64,000 nt of DNA from Inquilinus limosus DSM 16000 (GCF_000423185.1 NZ_AUHM01000025.1:1-64000), one strand, 5' to 3'; numbered from the stretch's first letter, positions 41,997-51,681 are shown. The notes: generated from the sequence alone by a model not told the origin. A program made the numbers and translations.

Positions 41997-42914
41997 ATGC
42001 GCATCGTCGTCCTCGGTTCCGCCGCCGGCGGAGGTTTTCCCCAATGGAACTGCAACGCGCCCACCAGTCGGGGGGTGCGGACCGGGGTTTTGCGCGCCAA
42101 GCCGCGCACCCAGGCCTCCCTCGCCGTCAGTGCGGACGGCGAGCGTTGGCTGTTGCTGAACGCCTCGCCGGATTTCCGGCAGCAGGTGCAGGCCACCCCG
42201 GCGCTGTGGCCGCAGGCCGGCCTCCGCCATTCGCCGATCGCCGCGGTGATCCTGACCAGCGGCGAGATCGACCATGTCGCCGGCCTGCTGTCGATGCGGG
42301 AATCGCAGCCCTTCGCCCTGTGGGCGGCGCCGCCGGTGCTGGCTGCCCTGGCCGCCAACCCGATCTTCGATGCCCTCAGCGCCCGCTGCGTCGAACGCCA
42401 TGCGGTGGCGCCGAACGGGTCGTTCCCGGTCACCGGCCCCGGCGGCGGGCTGGGCCTGACCGTCACCGCCTTCCCGGTCCCGGGCAAGGTGCCGCTCTAT
42501 CTGGAAGGCCAGGCCGGCGACGACCTGTCCGGCGCGCCGGACGAGACGCTGGGCCTTGAGATCGCCGGCAACGGGCTGCGCTTCCACTACATCCCCGGCT
42601 GCGCCGCGATGACGCCGGAGCTGCGGGCGCGGCTGCGGGGATCGCCGCTGGTGTTCTTCGACGGCACGCTGTGGCGCGACGACGAGCTGATCGCGACCGG
42701 CGTCGGCAGCAAGACCGGGCGGCGCATGGGCCATATGAGCATCGACGGGCCGGACGGCACCATCGCCGCCTTCGCCGATCTCGACGTGCGGCGCAGGATC
42801 CTGATCCATGTGAACACGACCAACCCGGTCCTCGACGAGGATTCGCCCGAGCGCGCCGCCCTGGCCGAGGCCGGCTGGGAGGTGGCGGAAGACGGGATGG
42901 AGATCGCCCTATGA
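41997..42914 (+). CDS. pqqB: PqqB, coenzyme PQQ biosynthesis protein
   Basis: A 305-residue metallo-beta-lactamase-fold protein. In PQQ synthesis it is reported to act as an iron-dependent hydroxylase on the cross-linked Glu-Tyr intermediate. The N-terminal LGSAAGGGFPQWNCNAPTSR is diagnostic, and the metal site region VILTSGEIDHVAGLLSMRE carries the family's modified His/Asp motif. It is coupled to pqqC by ATGA. Confidence 0.96.
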   Translation: MRIVVLGSAAGGGFPQWNCNAPTSRGVRTGVLRAKPRTQASLAVSADGERWLLLNASPDFRQQVQATPALWPQAGLRHSPIAAVILTSGEIDHVAGLLSMRESQPFALWAAPPVLAALAANPIFDALSARCVERHAVAPNGSFPVTGPGGGLGLTVTAFPVPGKVPLYLEGQAGDDLSGAPDETLGLEIAGNGLRFHYIPGCAAMTPELRARLRGSPLVFFDGTLWRDDELIATGVGSKTGRRMGHMSIDGPDGTIAAFADLDVRRRILIHVNTTNPVLDEDSPERAALAEAGWEVAEDGMEIAL

Positions 42915-43648
42915 CCGAACCGATGACCCCGGACCAGCTGGAGGCGGCGCTGCGCGCGATCGGGCGGGAGCGGTACCACGACCGCCATCCCTTCCACGCC
43001 CTGCTGCACGGCGGCAAGCTGAACCGGGGCCAGGTGCAGGCCTGGGCGCTGAACCGCTACTACTATCAGAGCCGGATCCCGCTGAAGGATTCGGCGCTGA
43101 TGTCCCGCGCCGAGGACCCGGCGCTGCGCCGCGCCTGGCGGCAGCGGATCGTCGACCACGACGGCGAGCAGGAGGGCGAAGGCGGCATCGCCCGCTGGCT
43201 GCGCCTGACCGACGCGCTGGGCCTGGACCGCGCCGCGGTGATCGACGGCCGCGGCATCCTGCCGGCCACCCGCTTCGCGGTCGACGCCTATGTCCGCTTC
43301 GTGCGCGACAGGACGCTGCTCGAAGCGGTCGCCTCGTCGCTGACCGAGCTGTTCGCGCCGACCATCATCGGCAACCGCGTCGCCGGCATGCTGGCCAATT
43401 ACGACTTCGTGTCGCGCGAGGCCCTGGCCTATTTCGACAAGCGGCTGACCCAGGCGCCGCGCGACGCAGATTTCGCCCTGGACTACGTCAAGCGCGAGGC
43501 GCGGCGGCCGGACCAGCAGCAGGACGTGATGAACGCGTTGATCTTCAAATGCGACGTGCTGTGGGCCCAGCTCGACGCCCTGCACCACGCCTATGTCGAG
43601 CCGGGCCATATCCCGCCCGGCGCCTTCGTGCCGGAGGACCGGCAGTGA
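42911..43648 (+). CDS. pqqC: PqqC, pyrroloquinoline-quinone synthase
   Basis: A 245-residue cofactorless oxidase that catalyses ring closure and the final oxidations giving PQQ. Conserved stretches are RYHDRHPFHALLHGGKLNRG, NRYYYQSRIPLKDSALMSR and YDFVSREALAYFDKRL. Length equals characterised PqqC (about 250). The start overlaps the pqqB stop, and the stop overlaps the pqqD GTG. Confidence 0.96.
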   Translation: MTEPMTPDQLEAALRAIGRERYHDRHPFHALLHGGKLNRGQVQAWALNRYYYQSRIPLKDSALMSRAEDPALRRAWRQRIVDHDGEQEGEGGIARWLRLTDALGLDRAAVIDGRGILPATRFAVDAYVRFVRDRTLLEAVASSLTELFAPTIIGNRVAGMLANYDFVSREALAYFDKRLTQAPRDADFALDYVKREARRPDQQQDVMNALIFKCDVLWAQLDALHHAYVEPGHIPPGAFVPEDRQ

Positions 43649-43929
43649 GCATGGCCGCCGAGCCCGCCGCCCCCCGCCCGCGGCTGGCCCGCGGGTCGCG
43701 GCTGCGCTGGGACGAGGCGCGGCAGAGCTGGGTGGTGCTGGCGCCGGAGCGGGTGATCCTCTTGGACGAGACCGCCTATGAGATCGTCCGGCGCTGCGAC
43801 GGCACCGCCACCGTCGCCGAGATCGCCGCCGACCTGGCCCGCAGCTTCGAGGCCGAGCCGGGCGAGGTCGAGGCCGATGTGGTACAGCTGGTCGACGACC
43901 TGACGGCCAAACGGGTCCTGGCGACATGA
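43645..43929 (+). CDS. pqqD: PqqD, PqqA-binding chaperone
   Basis: A 94-residue RiPP-recognition-element protein that presents PqqA to PqqE. Landmarks are [20 protein letters not shown] followed by [15 protein letters not shown] and [21 protein letters not shown] 43645 is preferred because it overlaps the pqqC stop and is well spaced from GGAGG at 43632; an ATG two codons later is possible. pqqE begins in its stop codon (ATGA). Confidence 0.95.
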   Translation: MSMAAEPAAPRPRLARGSRLRWDEARQSWVVLAPERVILLDETAYEIVRRCDGTATVAEIAADLARSFEAEPGEVEADVVQLVDDLTAKRVLAT

Positions 43930-45053
43930 ACCAGATGTCACCCCGCCTGGAACCACCGCTCGCCGCGCTGCTGGAGCTGACCCATCGCTGCCCGCTGCAG
44001 TGCCCCTACTGCTCCAACCCGCTGGAGATGGAGCGGGCGCGGGACGAGCTGCCGACCGCGGACTGGCTGCGGGTGATCCGCGAGGCGGCGGATCTCGGCA
44101 TCCTGCAGATCCACTTCTCGGGCGGCGAGCCGACGGTCCGCCGTGACCTGCCGGAGCTGATCCGCGGCGCGCATGCGGCCGGGCTCTACACCAACCTGAT
44201 CACCTCGGGCGTCGCGATCGACCCCGACCGCTTTCTCGGGCTGGTCGAGGCCGGGCTGGACCACGCCCAGCTGAGCATCCAGGACACCGACGCGGAGTCG
44301 GCCGAGCGCATCGGCCATTACCCCGGGGCGCAGGCGAAGAAACTGGCCTTCGCCGGCTGGGTGACGGAGGCCGGGCTGCCCCTGACCCTGAACGCCGTGG
44401 TCCACCGGCAGAATCTCGACCGGCTGGAGGAGATGATCGACCTGGCGGTCGGGCTCGGCGCCGGGCGGCTGGAGGTCGCCCATGTCCAGTATTACGGCTG
44501 GGCTCTGCACAACCGCGACGCGCTGATGCCGAGCCGCGAGCAACTGGACGCCGCCAGCGCCGTGGTCGAGGCGGCACGGCAGCGGCTGCACGGCAAGCTG
44601 GTGATCGACTATGTCGTGCCGGACTACTACGCCCGCCGGCCCAAGGCCTGCATGGGCGGCTGGGGCCGCCGCTTCCTGAACATCACCCCGTCCGGCAAGG
44701 TCCTGCCCTGCCACGCCGCCGAGACCATCCCCGGCCTGGGCTTCGAGTCGGTGCGCGACAAGCCGCTGGCCGAGATCTGGGCGGCGTCGGACGCCTTCCA
44801 GCGCTTCCGCGGCACCGCCTGGATGCCGGAGCCGTGCCGCAGCTGCGCGCAGCGCGAGGTCGACTGGGGCGGCTGCCGCTGCCAGGCGCTGGCGCTGACC
44901 GGCCGGGCGGACGCCACCGACCCGGCCTGCGTCCTGTCGCCCTTCCACGACGCCATGCTGGGCCTGGCCGAGACCGCGGCGCACAGCGAGGCACCGCCCG
45001 ACTTCGTGTACCGCCGCATGCGCAGCCCGGTGGAGCCGGCGGCGCAGGAGTGA
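43926..45053 (+). CDS. pqqE: PqqE, radical SAM PqqA cross-linking enzyme
   Basis: A 375-residue radical S-adenosylmethionine enzyme that forms the Glu-Tyr carbon-carbon bond in PqqA. The radical cluster motif is Cys22-x3-Cys26-x2-Cys29 ([10 protein letters not shown]), with [15 protein letters not shown] for SAM binding. The C-terminal SPASM-type cysteines ([20 protein letters not shown]) ligate auxiliary clusters. It is the last gene of pqqABCDE; no pqqF protease is adjacent, as in many alphaproteobacteria. A class A repeat follows. Confidence 0.97.
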   Translation: MNQMSPRLEPPLAALLELTHRCPLQCPYCSNPLEMERARDELPTADWLRVIREAADLGILQIHFSGGEPTVRRDLPELIRGAHAAGLYTNLITSGVAIDPDRFLGLVEAGLDHAQLSIQDTDAESAERIGHYPGAQAKKLAFAGWVTEAGLPLTLNAVVHRQNLDRLEEMIDLAVGLGAGRLEVAHVQYYGWALHNRDALMPSREQLDAASAVVEAARQRLHGKLVIDYVVPDYYARRPKACMGGWGRRFLNITPSGKVLPCHAAETIPGLGFESVRDKPLAEIWAASDAFQRFRGTAWMPEPCRSCAQREVDWGGCRCQALALTGRADATDPACVLSPFHDAMLGLAETAAHSEAPPDFVYRRMRSPVEPAAQE

Positions 45054-45076
45054 GGGCGGCCCCCTCCTCCCTCCAC

Positions 45077-45162
45077 CGTCATTGCGAGTGCAGCGAAGCA
45101 ATCCAGGGGCCAGCGCGAGCCGCCCTGGATTGCTTCGTCGGCTTCGCCTCCTCGCATGACGG
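45077..45162. repeat. Intergenic palindromic repeat, class A
   Basis: CGTCATTGCGAGTGCAGCGA...AGCAATCCAGGG and CCCTGGATTGCTTCGTCGGC...CGCATGACGG form the third class A copy, here with the inner arms in exchanged orientation (GTGCAGCGAAGC on the left). It follows pqqE and probably ends that transcript. Confidence 0.8.
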
Positions 45163-45264
45163 TGAGAAGAGGGCATTGAGCAATGAGGCGCTGTCGATTC
45201 CATCCTCCCCGGCGCGACAAGGAGAGCGGGTGATCGTCCCGCGACCCGCCCAGGAGGCAGCGCC

Positions 45265-45882
45265 GTGAAGCTCTACTACTCGCCCAACCTCAACCCGCGC
45301 GTCGCCGTGGCGGTGGCCAAGTATCTCGGTTCGCCGGTCGAATTCGTCCGCGCCAGCCCGATGGACCCGCGCCACCGCGACTCGTTCCGGCCGATCAACC
45401 CGAACACCCGCGTGCCCATCCTGGTCGAGGACGGACGCCCGCCGCTGTGGGAGACCGACGCGATCGCCTGCCGCCTGTCTTCCCTGGCCGGCGGCGAGTT
45501 CTGGCCGACCGACGAGCGCATGGTCGAGATCCTGCGCTGGGTGAGCTGGAGCACCCATCACTTCACCCGGGCCGCCGACGTCTTCTACTTCGAGAACCTG
45601 ATCCGCCCGCAATTCCTGTCGCGGCCGGCGAACCAGCCGGCCCTGGAGGAGGCTGCGGACGACCTTCGCGTCTTCGGCCCGATCCTGGACGAGGTCCTGG
45701 CCGGCCGCACCTGGCTGGTCGGCGACGGCCCGACCTATGCCGATTTCCGGGTGGCGACCGCCCTGCCCTTCGCCGAGCGCGCCGGCATCCCGGTGACGCA
45801 ATACGCCCATATCATGCGCTGGCACGACCGGCTGAACCGGATCGAGGCCTGGCGCGACCCGTTCGCCGGGTTGGAGGCCTGA
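45265..45882 (+). CDS. Glutathione S-transferase family protein
   Basis: A 205-residue GST-like protein. The thioredoxin-fold domain begins KLYYSPNLNPRVAVAVAKYL, with NTRVPILVEDGRPPLWETDA for glutathione binding. The helical domain contains RTWLVGDGPTYADFRVATAL. The start is GTG 45265 with AGGAGG seven bases upstream. It is a stand-alone gene between the pqq and pao loci. The substrate is unknown. Confidence 0.88.
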   Translation: MKLYYSPNLNPRVAVAVAKYLGSPVEFVRASPMDPRHRDSFRPINPNTRVPILVEDGRPPLWETDAIACRLSSLAGGEFWPTDERMVEILRWVSWSTHHFTRAADVFYFENLIRPQFLSRPANQPALEEAADDLRVFGPILDEVLAGRTWLVGDGPTYADFRVATALPFAERAGIPVTQYAHIMRWHDRLNRIEAWRDPFAGLEA

Positions 45883-45985
45883 TCCCGCCGGGCCAGGAAC
45901 CGGTGTCGCCGCGCCCGCATTGTCGTCGGTAAGGGCCGCATCGCCATGACGGCCGCGGCCTCCCCGACACTGCAGGAGCCAGGCG

Positions 45986-46606
45986 ATGCAAGCAGACCGC
46001 CAGCCCGTCAGCCTGCCCGACGTCAAGCGGCGCGCCTTCCTGGGCATCACCGCCACCGCCGCCGCCTTCCCCCTCGCCGGCCCCGGGCCGGCGCTGGCCG
46101 AGACGGCCGAGCGCACGGCGGCACACGGCAACGGCCGGCTGGTGCCGGTGACGCTGAGGATCAACGGCCAGGACCATGCCCTCGCCCTCGACGCCCGGAC
46201 CACCCTGCTGGACGCGTTGCGCGACCATGTCGGCCTGACCGGCTCGAAGAAGGGCTGCGACCACGGGCAGTGCGGCGCCTGCACCGTGCTGCTGGACGGA
46301 AAGCGGGTGCTGTCCTGCTTCGTCCTCGCCGTCATGGCGGAGGGCCGTGAGGTCACCACGATCGAAGGGCTGGCGCCCGATGGGGCCCTGCATCCGATGC
46401 AGCAGGCCTTCATCGACCACGACGCCTTCCAGTGCGGCTACTGCACGCCGGGGCAGATCATGTCGGCCGTCGCCTGCGTCGAGGAGGGCCATGCCGGCAG
46501 CGAGGCCGAGATCCGCGAATATATGAGCGGCAACCTGTGCCGCTGTGCCGCCTATCCGAACATCGTCGCCGCCATCCTCCAGGCCAAGCCGCAGATGGAG
46601 GCTTGA
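45986..46606 (+). CDS. paoA: Periplasmic aldehyde oxidoreductase, [2Fe-2S] subunit
   Basis: A 206-residue iron-sulfur subunit of the xanthine dehydrogenase family, closest to PaoA (YagT). A Tat signal (KRRAFLGITATAAAFPLAG) directs the folded complex to the periplasm. Cluster ligands are in KKGCDHGQCGACTVLLDGKR with LSC, and in FQCGYCTPGQ with GNLCRCAAYP. It is the first of three co-directional genes. GGAG is at 45974-45977. A PaoD-type insertion chaperone gene is not adjacent. Confidence 0.94.
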   Translation: MQADRQPVSLPDVKRRAFLGITATAAAFPLAGPGPALAETAERTAAHGNGRLVPVTLRINGQDHALALDARTTLLDALRDHVGLTGSKKGCDHGQCGACTVLLDGKRVLSCFVLAVMAEGREVTTIEGLAPDGALHPMQQAFIDHDAFQCGYCTPGQIMSAVACVEEGHAGSEAEIREYMSGNLCRCAAYPNIVAAILQAKPQMEA

Positions 46607-46607
46607 G

Positions 46608-47597
46608 ATGCGCCCCTTCGCCTATGACCATCCCGGAACGGTGCAGGAGGCGGTCCGCTCCGCCGCGCAGGCCGAGGCCGCGCAGTTCATCGCCGGCGGC
46701 ACCACGCTCCTGGACCTGATGAAGCTGGACGTGATGCGGCCGGAGCGGGTGATCGACATCACCGGCATCGGCGAGGACCGGATCGAGAGCACGGCGCGGG
46801 GCCTGCATCTGGGCGCCATGGCCCGGATGGCGGATGTCGCGGAGGACGAGGACGTGCGCCGCGACTATCCGGTGATCGCGCAGTCGCTGGACCTCGCCGC
46901 CAGCCAGCAGCTGCGCAACATGGCGACGCTGGGCGGCAACCTGCTGCAGCGCACCCGCTGCCCCTATTTCCGCGACACCAGCTGGGCCGAGTGCAACAAG
47001 CGCGTCCCGGGGTCCGGCTGCGCCGCGATCCAGGGCGTCAACCGCCAGCATGCCGTGCTGGGCACCAGCGACGCCTGCATCGCCACATATCCCGGCGACC
47101 TGGCGCAGGCGCTGATCGCGCTGGACGCCACGCTCGACATCGTCGGGCCGGATGGCGCCCGCACTCTGCAGGTCTCCGAGCTGCACCGCCTGCCGGACGG
47201 CGAGCCGCATCGCGAGACGCGCCTGACCCCCGGCGAGATCATCACCGCCATCGACGTGCCGGGCGGCCCGTGGACCCGGCGGTCGCTGTACCTGAAGATC
47301 CGCGACCGCGAATCCTTCGCCTTCGCCCTCGCTTCCGCCGCGGTCGCCCTCGACATCGCCGACGGGGCGGTGCGCGAGGCCCGGATCGCGCTGGGCGGGG
47401 TGGCGACGGTGCCGTGGCGGGCCCGCGCCGCCGAGGCGGCGCTGAAGGGCAAGCCGCTCGACGAGGAGGCGGCCGAGGCGGCGGCGGAGGCGGCCTTCGC
47501 CTCGGCCCGGCCGCAACGGGACAACGCGTTCAAGGTCGATCTCGGGCGCCGCACGCTGGTGCGCGCGCTGCTGCAGGCCGCAAGGATGGAGGCGTGA
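46608..47597 (+). CDS. paoB: Periplasmic aldehyde oxidoreductase, FAD-binding subunit
   Basis: A 329-residue FAD subunit of the molybdenum hydroxylase type. FIAGGTTLLDLMKLDV and LRNMATLGGNLLQRTRCPYF are the flavin motifs. The segment RCPYFRDTSWAECNKRVPGS, ending GCAA, supplies the extra cysteines that in E. coli PaoB carry an additional [4Fe-4S] cluster; this distinguishes it from ordinary xanthine dehydrogenases. The start lies two bases after the paoA stop, and paoC follows with one base between. Confidence 0.93.
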   Translation: MRPFAYDHPGTVQEAVRSAAQAEAAQFIAGGTTLLDLMKLDVMRPERVIDITGIGEDRIESTARGLHLGAMARMADVAEDEDVRRDYPVIAQSLDLAASQQLRNMATLGGNLLQRTRCPYFRDTSWAECNKRVPGSGCAAIQGVNRQHAVLGTSDACIATYPGDLAQALIALDATLDIVGPDGARTLQVSELHRLPDGEPHRETRLTPGEIITAIDVPGGPWTRRSLYLKIRDRESFAFALASAAVALDIADGAVREARIALGGVATVPWRARAAEAALKGKPLDEEAAEAAAEAAFASARPQRDNAFKVDLGRRTLVRALLQAARMEA

Positions 47598-47598
47598 C

Positions 47599-49878
47599 AT
47601 GGTGAGAGCCGCCCCCGAGCCCGGCCCCAATATGGGCCGCCCCGAGCCGCGCATCGACGGCCGTCGCAAGGTGACCGGCGAGGCCCGCTACCCCTCCGAC
47701 GCCCCGGTCCAGAACCCGGCCTATGCCGTGCTGGTGACCAGCGCGGTGGCGAAGGGCGAGATCGCCGGCATCGAGCTGGAGGAGGCGAAGGCGGTGCCCG
47801 GCGTGCTCGACATCCTCACCTACCGCGACGCGCACGGCCAGGTCGCGCCGATGAAGCATTTCGCCGCCGGCGGCTATGCCTCGACCACGATCCGGCCGCT
47901 CGAGAGCGCCCGGATCTGGCATGACGGCCAGATCGTGGCCGTGGTCACCGCCGAGAGCTTCGAGGCGGCGCAGGACGCGGCGCACCGGGTGAAGCTGCGC
48001 TACCGGGCCGATCCGGCGCCCAGCTGGGGCTTCGACGCGCCGGGCGTCGACACGGTCGACGCCGCAAAGGCCAAGGAGACGCACGAAGACCCGGCGATCG
48101 GCGATGTCGACGCCGCCATCCGCAACGCGGCCGTGGTGGTCGATGCCGAATACGAGACCCCGATCCAGCACCACAATCCGATCGAGCTGTTCACCACCAC
48201 CTGCGCCTGGGACGGGGTGAGGCTGACCATCCACGAGCCGAGCCAGATCGTCTACGGGCTGAAGCACGGGGTGGCGCAGCAGCTGGGCCTCGACCCGGAC
48301 AATGTCCAGGTGGTCAGCCCCTTCGTCGGCGGCGCCTTCGGGTCGAAGGCCTCGGTGACGCCGCGCACCGCCCTGGCCGCGGTCGCCGCCCGCCGCGTCG
48401 GCCGGCCGGTGAAGCTGGTGACCAGCCGGGCCCAGGGCTTCACCACCACGACCCACCGCGCCGAGACCCGGCACCGGATCAGGCTCGCGGCCGGCGAGGA
48501 CGGCCGGCTGGCGGCGCTGAGCCACGAGGGCTGGGAGGTCACCTCGCGGCCCGATTCCTACATGGTCGCCGGCACCGACACGACGACGCGGATGTACGCC
48601 GCGCCGAACGTCGCCTCGAAGGTCCATCTCGTCCATGCCGACCGGAACACCCCCGGCTTCATGCGGGCCCCGGCCGAGGTGCCCTACATGTACGCGCTGG
48701 AGAGCGCGATGGACGAGCTGGCGGTGGCGCTGGGCATGGATCCGGTGGAGCTGCGGCGCGTCAACGACACGGTGGCGGAGCCGATCAGGAACGTGCCCTA
48801 CAGCAGCCGGTCGCTGATGCCCTGCTACGACGCCGCCGCCGAAGCCTTCGGCTGGGCCCGGCGCGACCCGCGGCCCGGATCGATGCGCGACGGCGACTGG
48901 CTGGTCGGCTGGGGCTGCGCCACCGCCTGCTATCCGAGCATGATCGCCGCCGCCTCGGCGCGGGTGCGGCTGCTCGGCGACGGCCGCGTCCAGGTGGCGA
49001 CGGCCGCGCACGACCTGGGCACCGGCGCCTATACGGTGATCGGCCAGGCGGCGGCGGAGCGGCTGGGCCTGCCGCTCGACCGGGTCGAGGTGCTGCTGGG
49101 CGACACGGCGCTGCCGCCCGCCCCGGTCGCCGGCGGGTCGAACATGACCGCCAGCGTCTGCACCGCCGTGATCAAGGCCTGCGACGCGATCCGCGAGACG
49201 CTGTTCCGCGCCAAGGCGGGCCGGGACAACGACCTGTCCGGCTACGACCTGCGCGACGGCCGGCTGATCGGCCCGGACGGGCAGGCGGAGGAGCTGCAGG
49301 CCGCGTTCGGGCGCATCGGCGCCGGAGCGATCGAGGAGTATGCGGAGTCGGTGCCCAAGGGACTGCCGCCCGGCGCGATCGACAAGCTGTACCGCGGCGC
49401 CAGCGCGCTGACGGGCGGGCCGGGGGGCGAGGACTTCATCCGCTACGCCTTCGGGGCCGAGTTCGTCGAGGTGCGGATCCATGCCCGCACCCGCGAGATC
49501 CGGGTGCCGCGCATGGTCGGCGCCTTCGCCGCCGGCCGGATCATGAACCCGCGCACCGCGCGCAGCCAGTTGATGGGCGGGATGATCTGGGGCGTCGGCT
49601 CGGCCCTGCACGAGAAGACCGAGATCGACCGGCGCACCGCGCGCTACGCCAACACCGACATCGCCGAATACCTGATCCCGGTGAACGCCGATATCGGCGA
49701 GGTCGAGGTGATCCTGGTGCCGGAGGAGGACAACAAGGTCAATCCGGCCGGCATCAAGGGCATCGGCGAGCTGGGCAATGTCGGCACCGCGGCCGCCGTC
49801 GCCAACGCCGTGTACCACGCGACCGGCAAGCGGATCAGGGCGCTGCCGATCCGGATCGAGGACCTGCTCGAGGCCTAA
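47599..49878 (+). CDS. paoC: Periplasmic aldehyde oxidoreductase, molybdenum-cofactor subunit
   Basis: A 759-residue catalytic subunit of the xanthine oxidase/aldehyde oxidase family that oxidises aldehydes to acids at a molybdopterin cytosine dinucleotide centre. Landmarks are PNMGRPEPRIDGRRKVTGEA, QHHNPIELFTTTCAWDG, VSPFVGGAFGSKA, TPGFMRAPAEVPYMYALE and the C-terminal GIKGIGELGNVGTAAAVANA with its catalytic Glu. Size is close to E. coli PaoC (732). A role in aromatic-aldehyde detoxification is inferred from PaoABC; it would be exported with PaoA. Confidence 0.94.
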   Translation: MVRAAPEPGPNMGRPEPRIDGRRKVTGEARYPSDAPVQNPAYAVLVTSAVAKGEIAGIELEEAKAVPGVLDILTYRDAHGQVAPMKHFAAGGYASTTIRPLESARIWHDGQIVAVVTAESFEAAQDAAHRVKLRYRADPAPSWGFDAPGVDTVDAAKAKETHEDPAIGDVDAAIRNAAVVVDAEYETPIQHHNPIELFTTTCAWDGVRLTIHEPSQIVYGLKHGVAQQLGLDPDNVQVVSPFVGGAFGSKASVTPRTALAAVAARRVGRPVKLVTSRAQGFTTTTHRAETRHRIRLAAGEDGRLAALSHEGWEVTSRPDSYMVAGTDTTTRMYAAPNVASKVHLVHADRNTPGFMRAPAEVPYMYALESAMDELAVALGMDPVELRRVNDTVAEPIRNVPYSSRSLMPCYDAAAEAFGWARRDPRPGSMRDGDWLVGWGCATACYPSMIAAASARVRLLGDGRVQVATAAHDLGTGAYTVIGQAAAERLGLPLDRVEVLLGDTALPPAPVAGGSNMTASVCTAVIKACDAIRETLFRAKAGRDNDLSGYDLRDGRLIGPDGQAEELQAAFGRIGAGAIEEYAESVPKGLPPGAIDKLYRGASALTGGPGGEDFIRYAFGAEFVEVRIHARTREIRVPRMVGAFAAGRIMNPRTARSQLMGGMIWGVGSALHEKTEIDRRTARYANTDIAEYLIPVNADIGEVEVILVPEEDNKVNPAGIKGIGELGNVGTAAAVANAVYHATGKRIRALPIRIEDLLEA

Positions 49879-49981
49879 CCGGCCCCGGAACCCGGGCGGC
49901 CGTCGCGCCGTATCCCTTGATGGACGGCGACGGCACGCAATCCGCCGGCCGTCCGGGAACCGGTGAAACGGGAGAGAGAAG

Positions 49982-50581
49982 ATGGCGAGAAGCGTGCAGC
50001 GCGTCACTGCCCATGACCATCGCCCGCGGACCAGCCAGCCCTGGCTGCACCAGCACGGCGGCGAGATCCAGGCCTTCGGCACGGTCCGGCAGCTGCCGCT
50101 GGGGCTGTCGCACGAGGCGCGCCTCTATTCCTGCCAGCGCCTGAACCAGCTGCTGGCGGATTCGCAGATCCTGCACGCCCTGTACAAGAAGCATCACTGG
50201 CTGATGCGCGGCGCGACCTTCTACCAGCTGCATCTGCTGCTCGACAAACATGCCGGGGAGCAGCTGGCGCTCATCGACCAGATCGCGGAGCGGATCCAGA
50301 CGCTGGGCGGGATCGCGGTCGGCGACCCGCGGCACGTGGCGGAGATCACCCGGATCCCGCGCGCGCCCGACGGCTGCGAGGAGGTCCCGGCCATGCTGTC
50401 CCGGCTGCTCGAGGCGCATGAGCTGATCCTGATCGATGCCCATGAAGCCGCCGGCAAGGCGGCCGAGATGGGCGACGACGGCACCAACGACCTGATCGTC
50501 TCCGACCTGATCCGGACCGGGGAGCTGCAGGCCTGGTTCCTGGCCGAGCACCTGGTCGACACCCCACTGGTGCGCGGCTGA
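49982..50581 (+). CDS. Dps-family ferritin-like protein
   Basis: A 199-residue member of the Dps/ferritin-like superfamily, which stores iron using H2O2 and protects DNA. The four-helix core begins RLNQLLADSQILHALYKKHH. The ferroxidase region KKHHWLMRGATFYQLHLLLD continues HAGEQLALIDQIAERIQTLG, with the inter-subunit His/Asp/Glu ligands. An N-terminal extension of about 50 residues rich in His and Gln is longer than in E. coli Dps and could contact DNA. No regulator or partner is adjacent. Confidence 0.88.
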   Translation: MARSVQRVTAHDHRPRTSQPWLHQHGGEIQAFGTVRQLPLGLSHEARLYSCQRLNQLLADSQILHALYKKHHWLMRGATFYQLHLLLDKHAGEQLALIDQIAERIQTLGGIAVGDPRHVAEITRIPRAPDGCEEVPAMLSRLLEAHELILIDAHEAAGKAAEMGDDGTNDLIVSDLIRTGELQAWFLAEHLVDTPLVRG

Positions 50582-50601
50582 CCGCCGGGCGGGACGCCGT
50601 C

Positions 50602-51681
50602 ATGGCCGATCTCAACCCGCGCAAGGGCAGCCCGAGCCCCGGTCTGAGCGAGGAGGAGTTCCGGCGGCGGTTCCTCGGCCAGTTCCAGGATCCCGCCTTC
50701 GACCCGCTGCAGGCCGAGCTCGGCCGGATCGCCGCCGCGGCCTGGGATGCGTACAGCCATTCGCGGAAGAGCCCGCGGACGCGGAAGGCCGGGCCGGGCT
50801 TCGCCGATCCCGACTACGATCTCTCCGTCGACTGGCTGGCGGCGCGCGACGCGATCCGCGCGGCGGAGCACCGCCATGCCGACCCGGCCCTGCCCGACCG
50901 GATCCTCTTGATCAGCGGCGCCGCGCGCAGCGAGCACACCTGCCCCGGCGAGCTGTCGAAGACCTATCGCCTGGCGCAGCTGGCGCGCGAGGTCTTCGCC
51001 GCCGCCGCGGGGGTGGAGACCGACCTGCTGGACCTCAGCCGGCTGGCCTCGGAATACGGGCGGCACATCCATCCCTGCAAGACCTGCTTCTCGACCTCGC
51101 CCGCCCTCTGCCACTGGCCCTGCTCCTGCTACCCGAACTATTCGCTCGGCCAGCTGCAGGACTGGATGAACGAGATCTATCCGCTGTGGGTCGCGGCGCA
51201 CGGGATCATGATCGTGACGCCGGTGAACTGGTACCAGGTCTCCTCGCCGGTGAAGCTGATGATGGATCGGCTGGTCTGCGCCGACGGCGGCAACCCGGAC
51301 CCGACCCTGACCCATGGCAAAGACGCCAGGCGGGCCAAGGAGATCGAGATGGCGGGCTGGGACTATCCCCGGCACCTGGCCGGCCGGCTGTTCGCCGTGG
51401 TGGTGCATGGCGACGTCGAGGGCGCGGAAAGCGTGCGCCGCAGCCTGTCCGACTGGCTGTGCTACATGCATCTGGTCCCGGCCGGGCCGCTGGCCGAGAT
51501 CGACCGCTATATCGGCTATTGGGAGCCCTACGCCACCAGCCACGACGCCCTGGACCGCGACAGGGCGGTGCAGGAGGAGGTGCGCAACGCCGCGCGTACC
51601 CTGCTGGAGGCGGTCATCGCCCGGCGCGAGGGCCGCCAGGCCGCCGCCGGCACGGCGCTGCGGGAGCCGCGGCAGAAGTAG
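50602..51681 (+). CDS. Flavodoxin-fold NAD(P)H-dependent oxidoreductase with a cysteine-rich loop
   Basis: A 359-residue protein. After about 95 residues without a clear domain, a flavodoxin/FMN-reductase fold begins (RILLISGAARSEHTCPGELS) and includes GIMIVTPVNWYQVSSPVKLM for flavin binding. Between them HPCKTCFSTSPALCHWPCSC carries five cysteines (159, 162, 170, 174, 176) with Cys114 nearby. The spacing is not that of a standard ferredoxin, but it could bind zinc or an iron-sulfur cluster. It begins 20 bp after the dps-like gene and may share its transcript. Function unknown. Confidence 0.8.
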   Translation: MADLNPRKGSPSPGLSEEEFRRRFLGQFQDPAFDPLQAELGRIAAAAWDAYSHSRKSPRTRKAGPGFADPDYDLSVDWLAARDAIRAAEHRHADPALPDRILLISGAARSEHTCPGELSKTYRLAQLAREVFAAAAGVETDLLDLSRLASEYGRHIHPCKTCFSTSPALCHWPCSCYPNYSLGQLQDWMNEIYPLWVAAHGIMIVTPVNWYQVSSPVKLMMDRLVCADGGNPDPTLTHGKDARRAKEIEMAGWDYPRHLAGRLFAVVVHGDVEGAESVRRSLSDWLCYMHLVPAGPLAEIDRYIGYWEPYATSHDALDRDRAVQEEVRNAARTLLEAVIARREGRQAAAGTALREPRQK

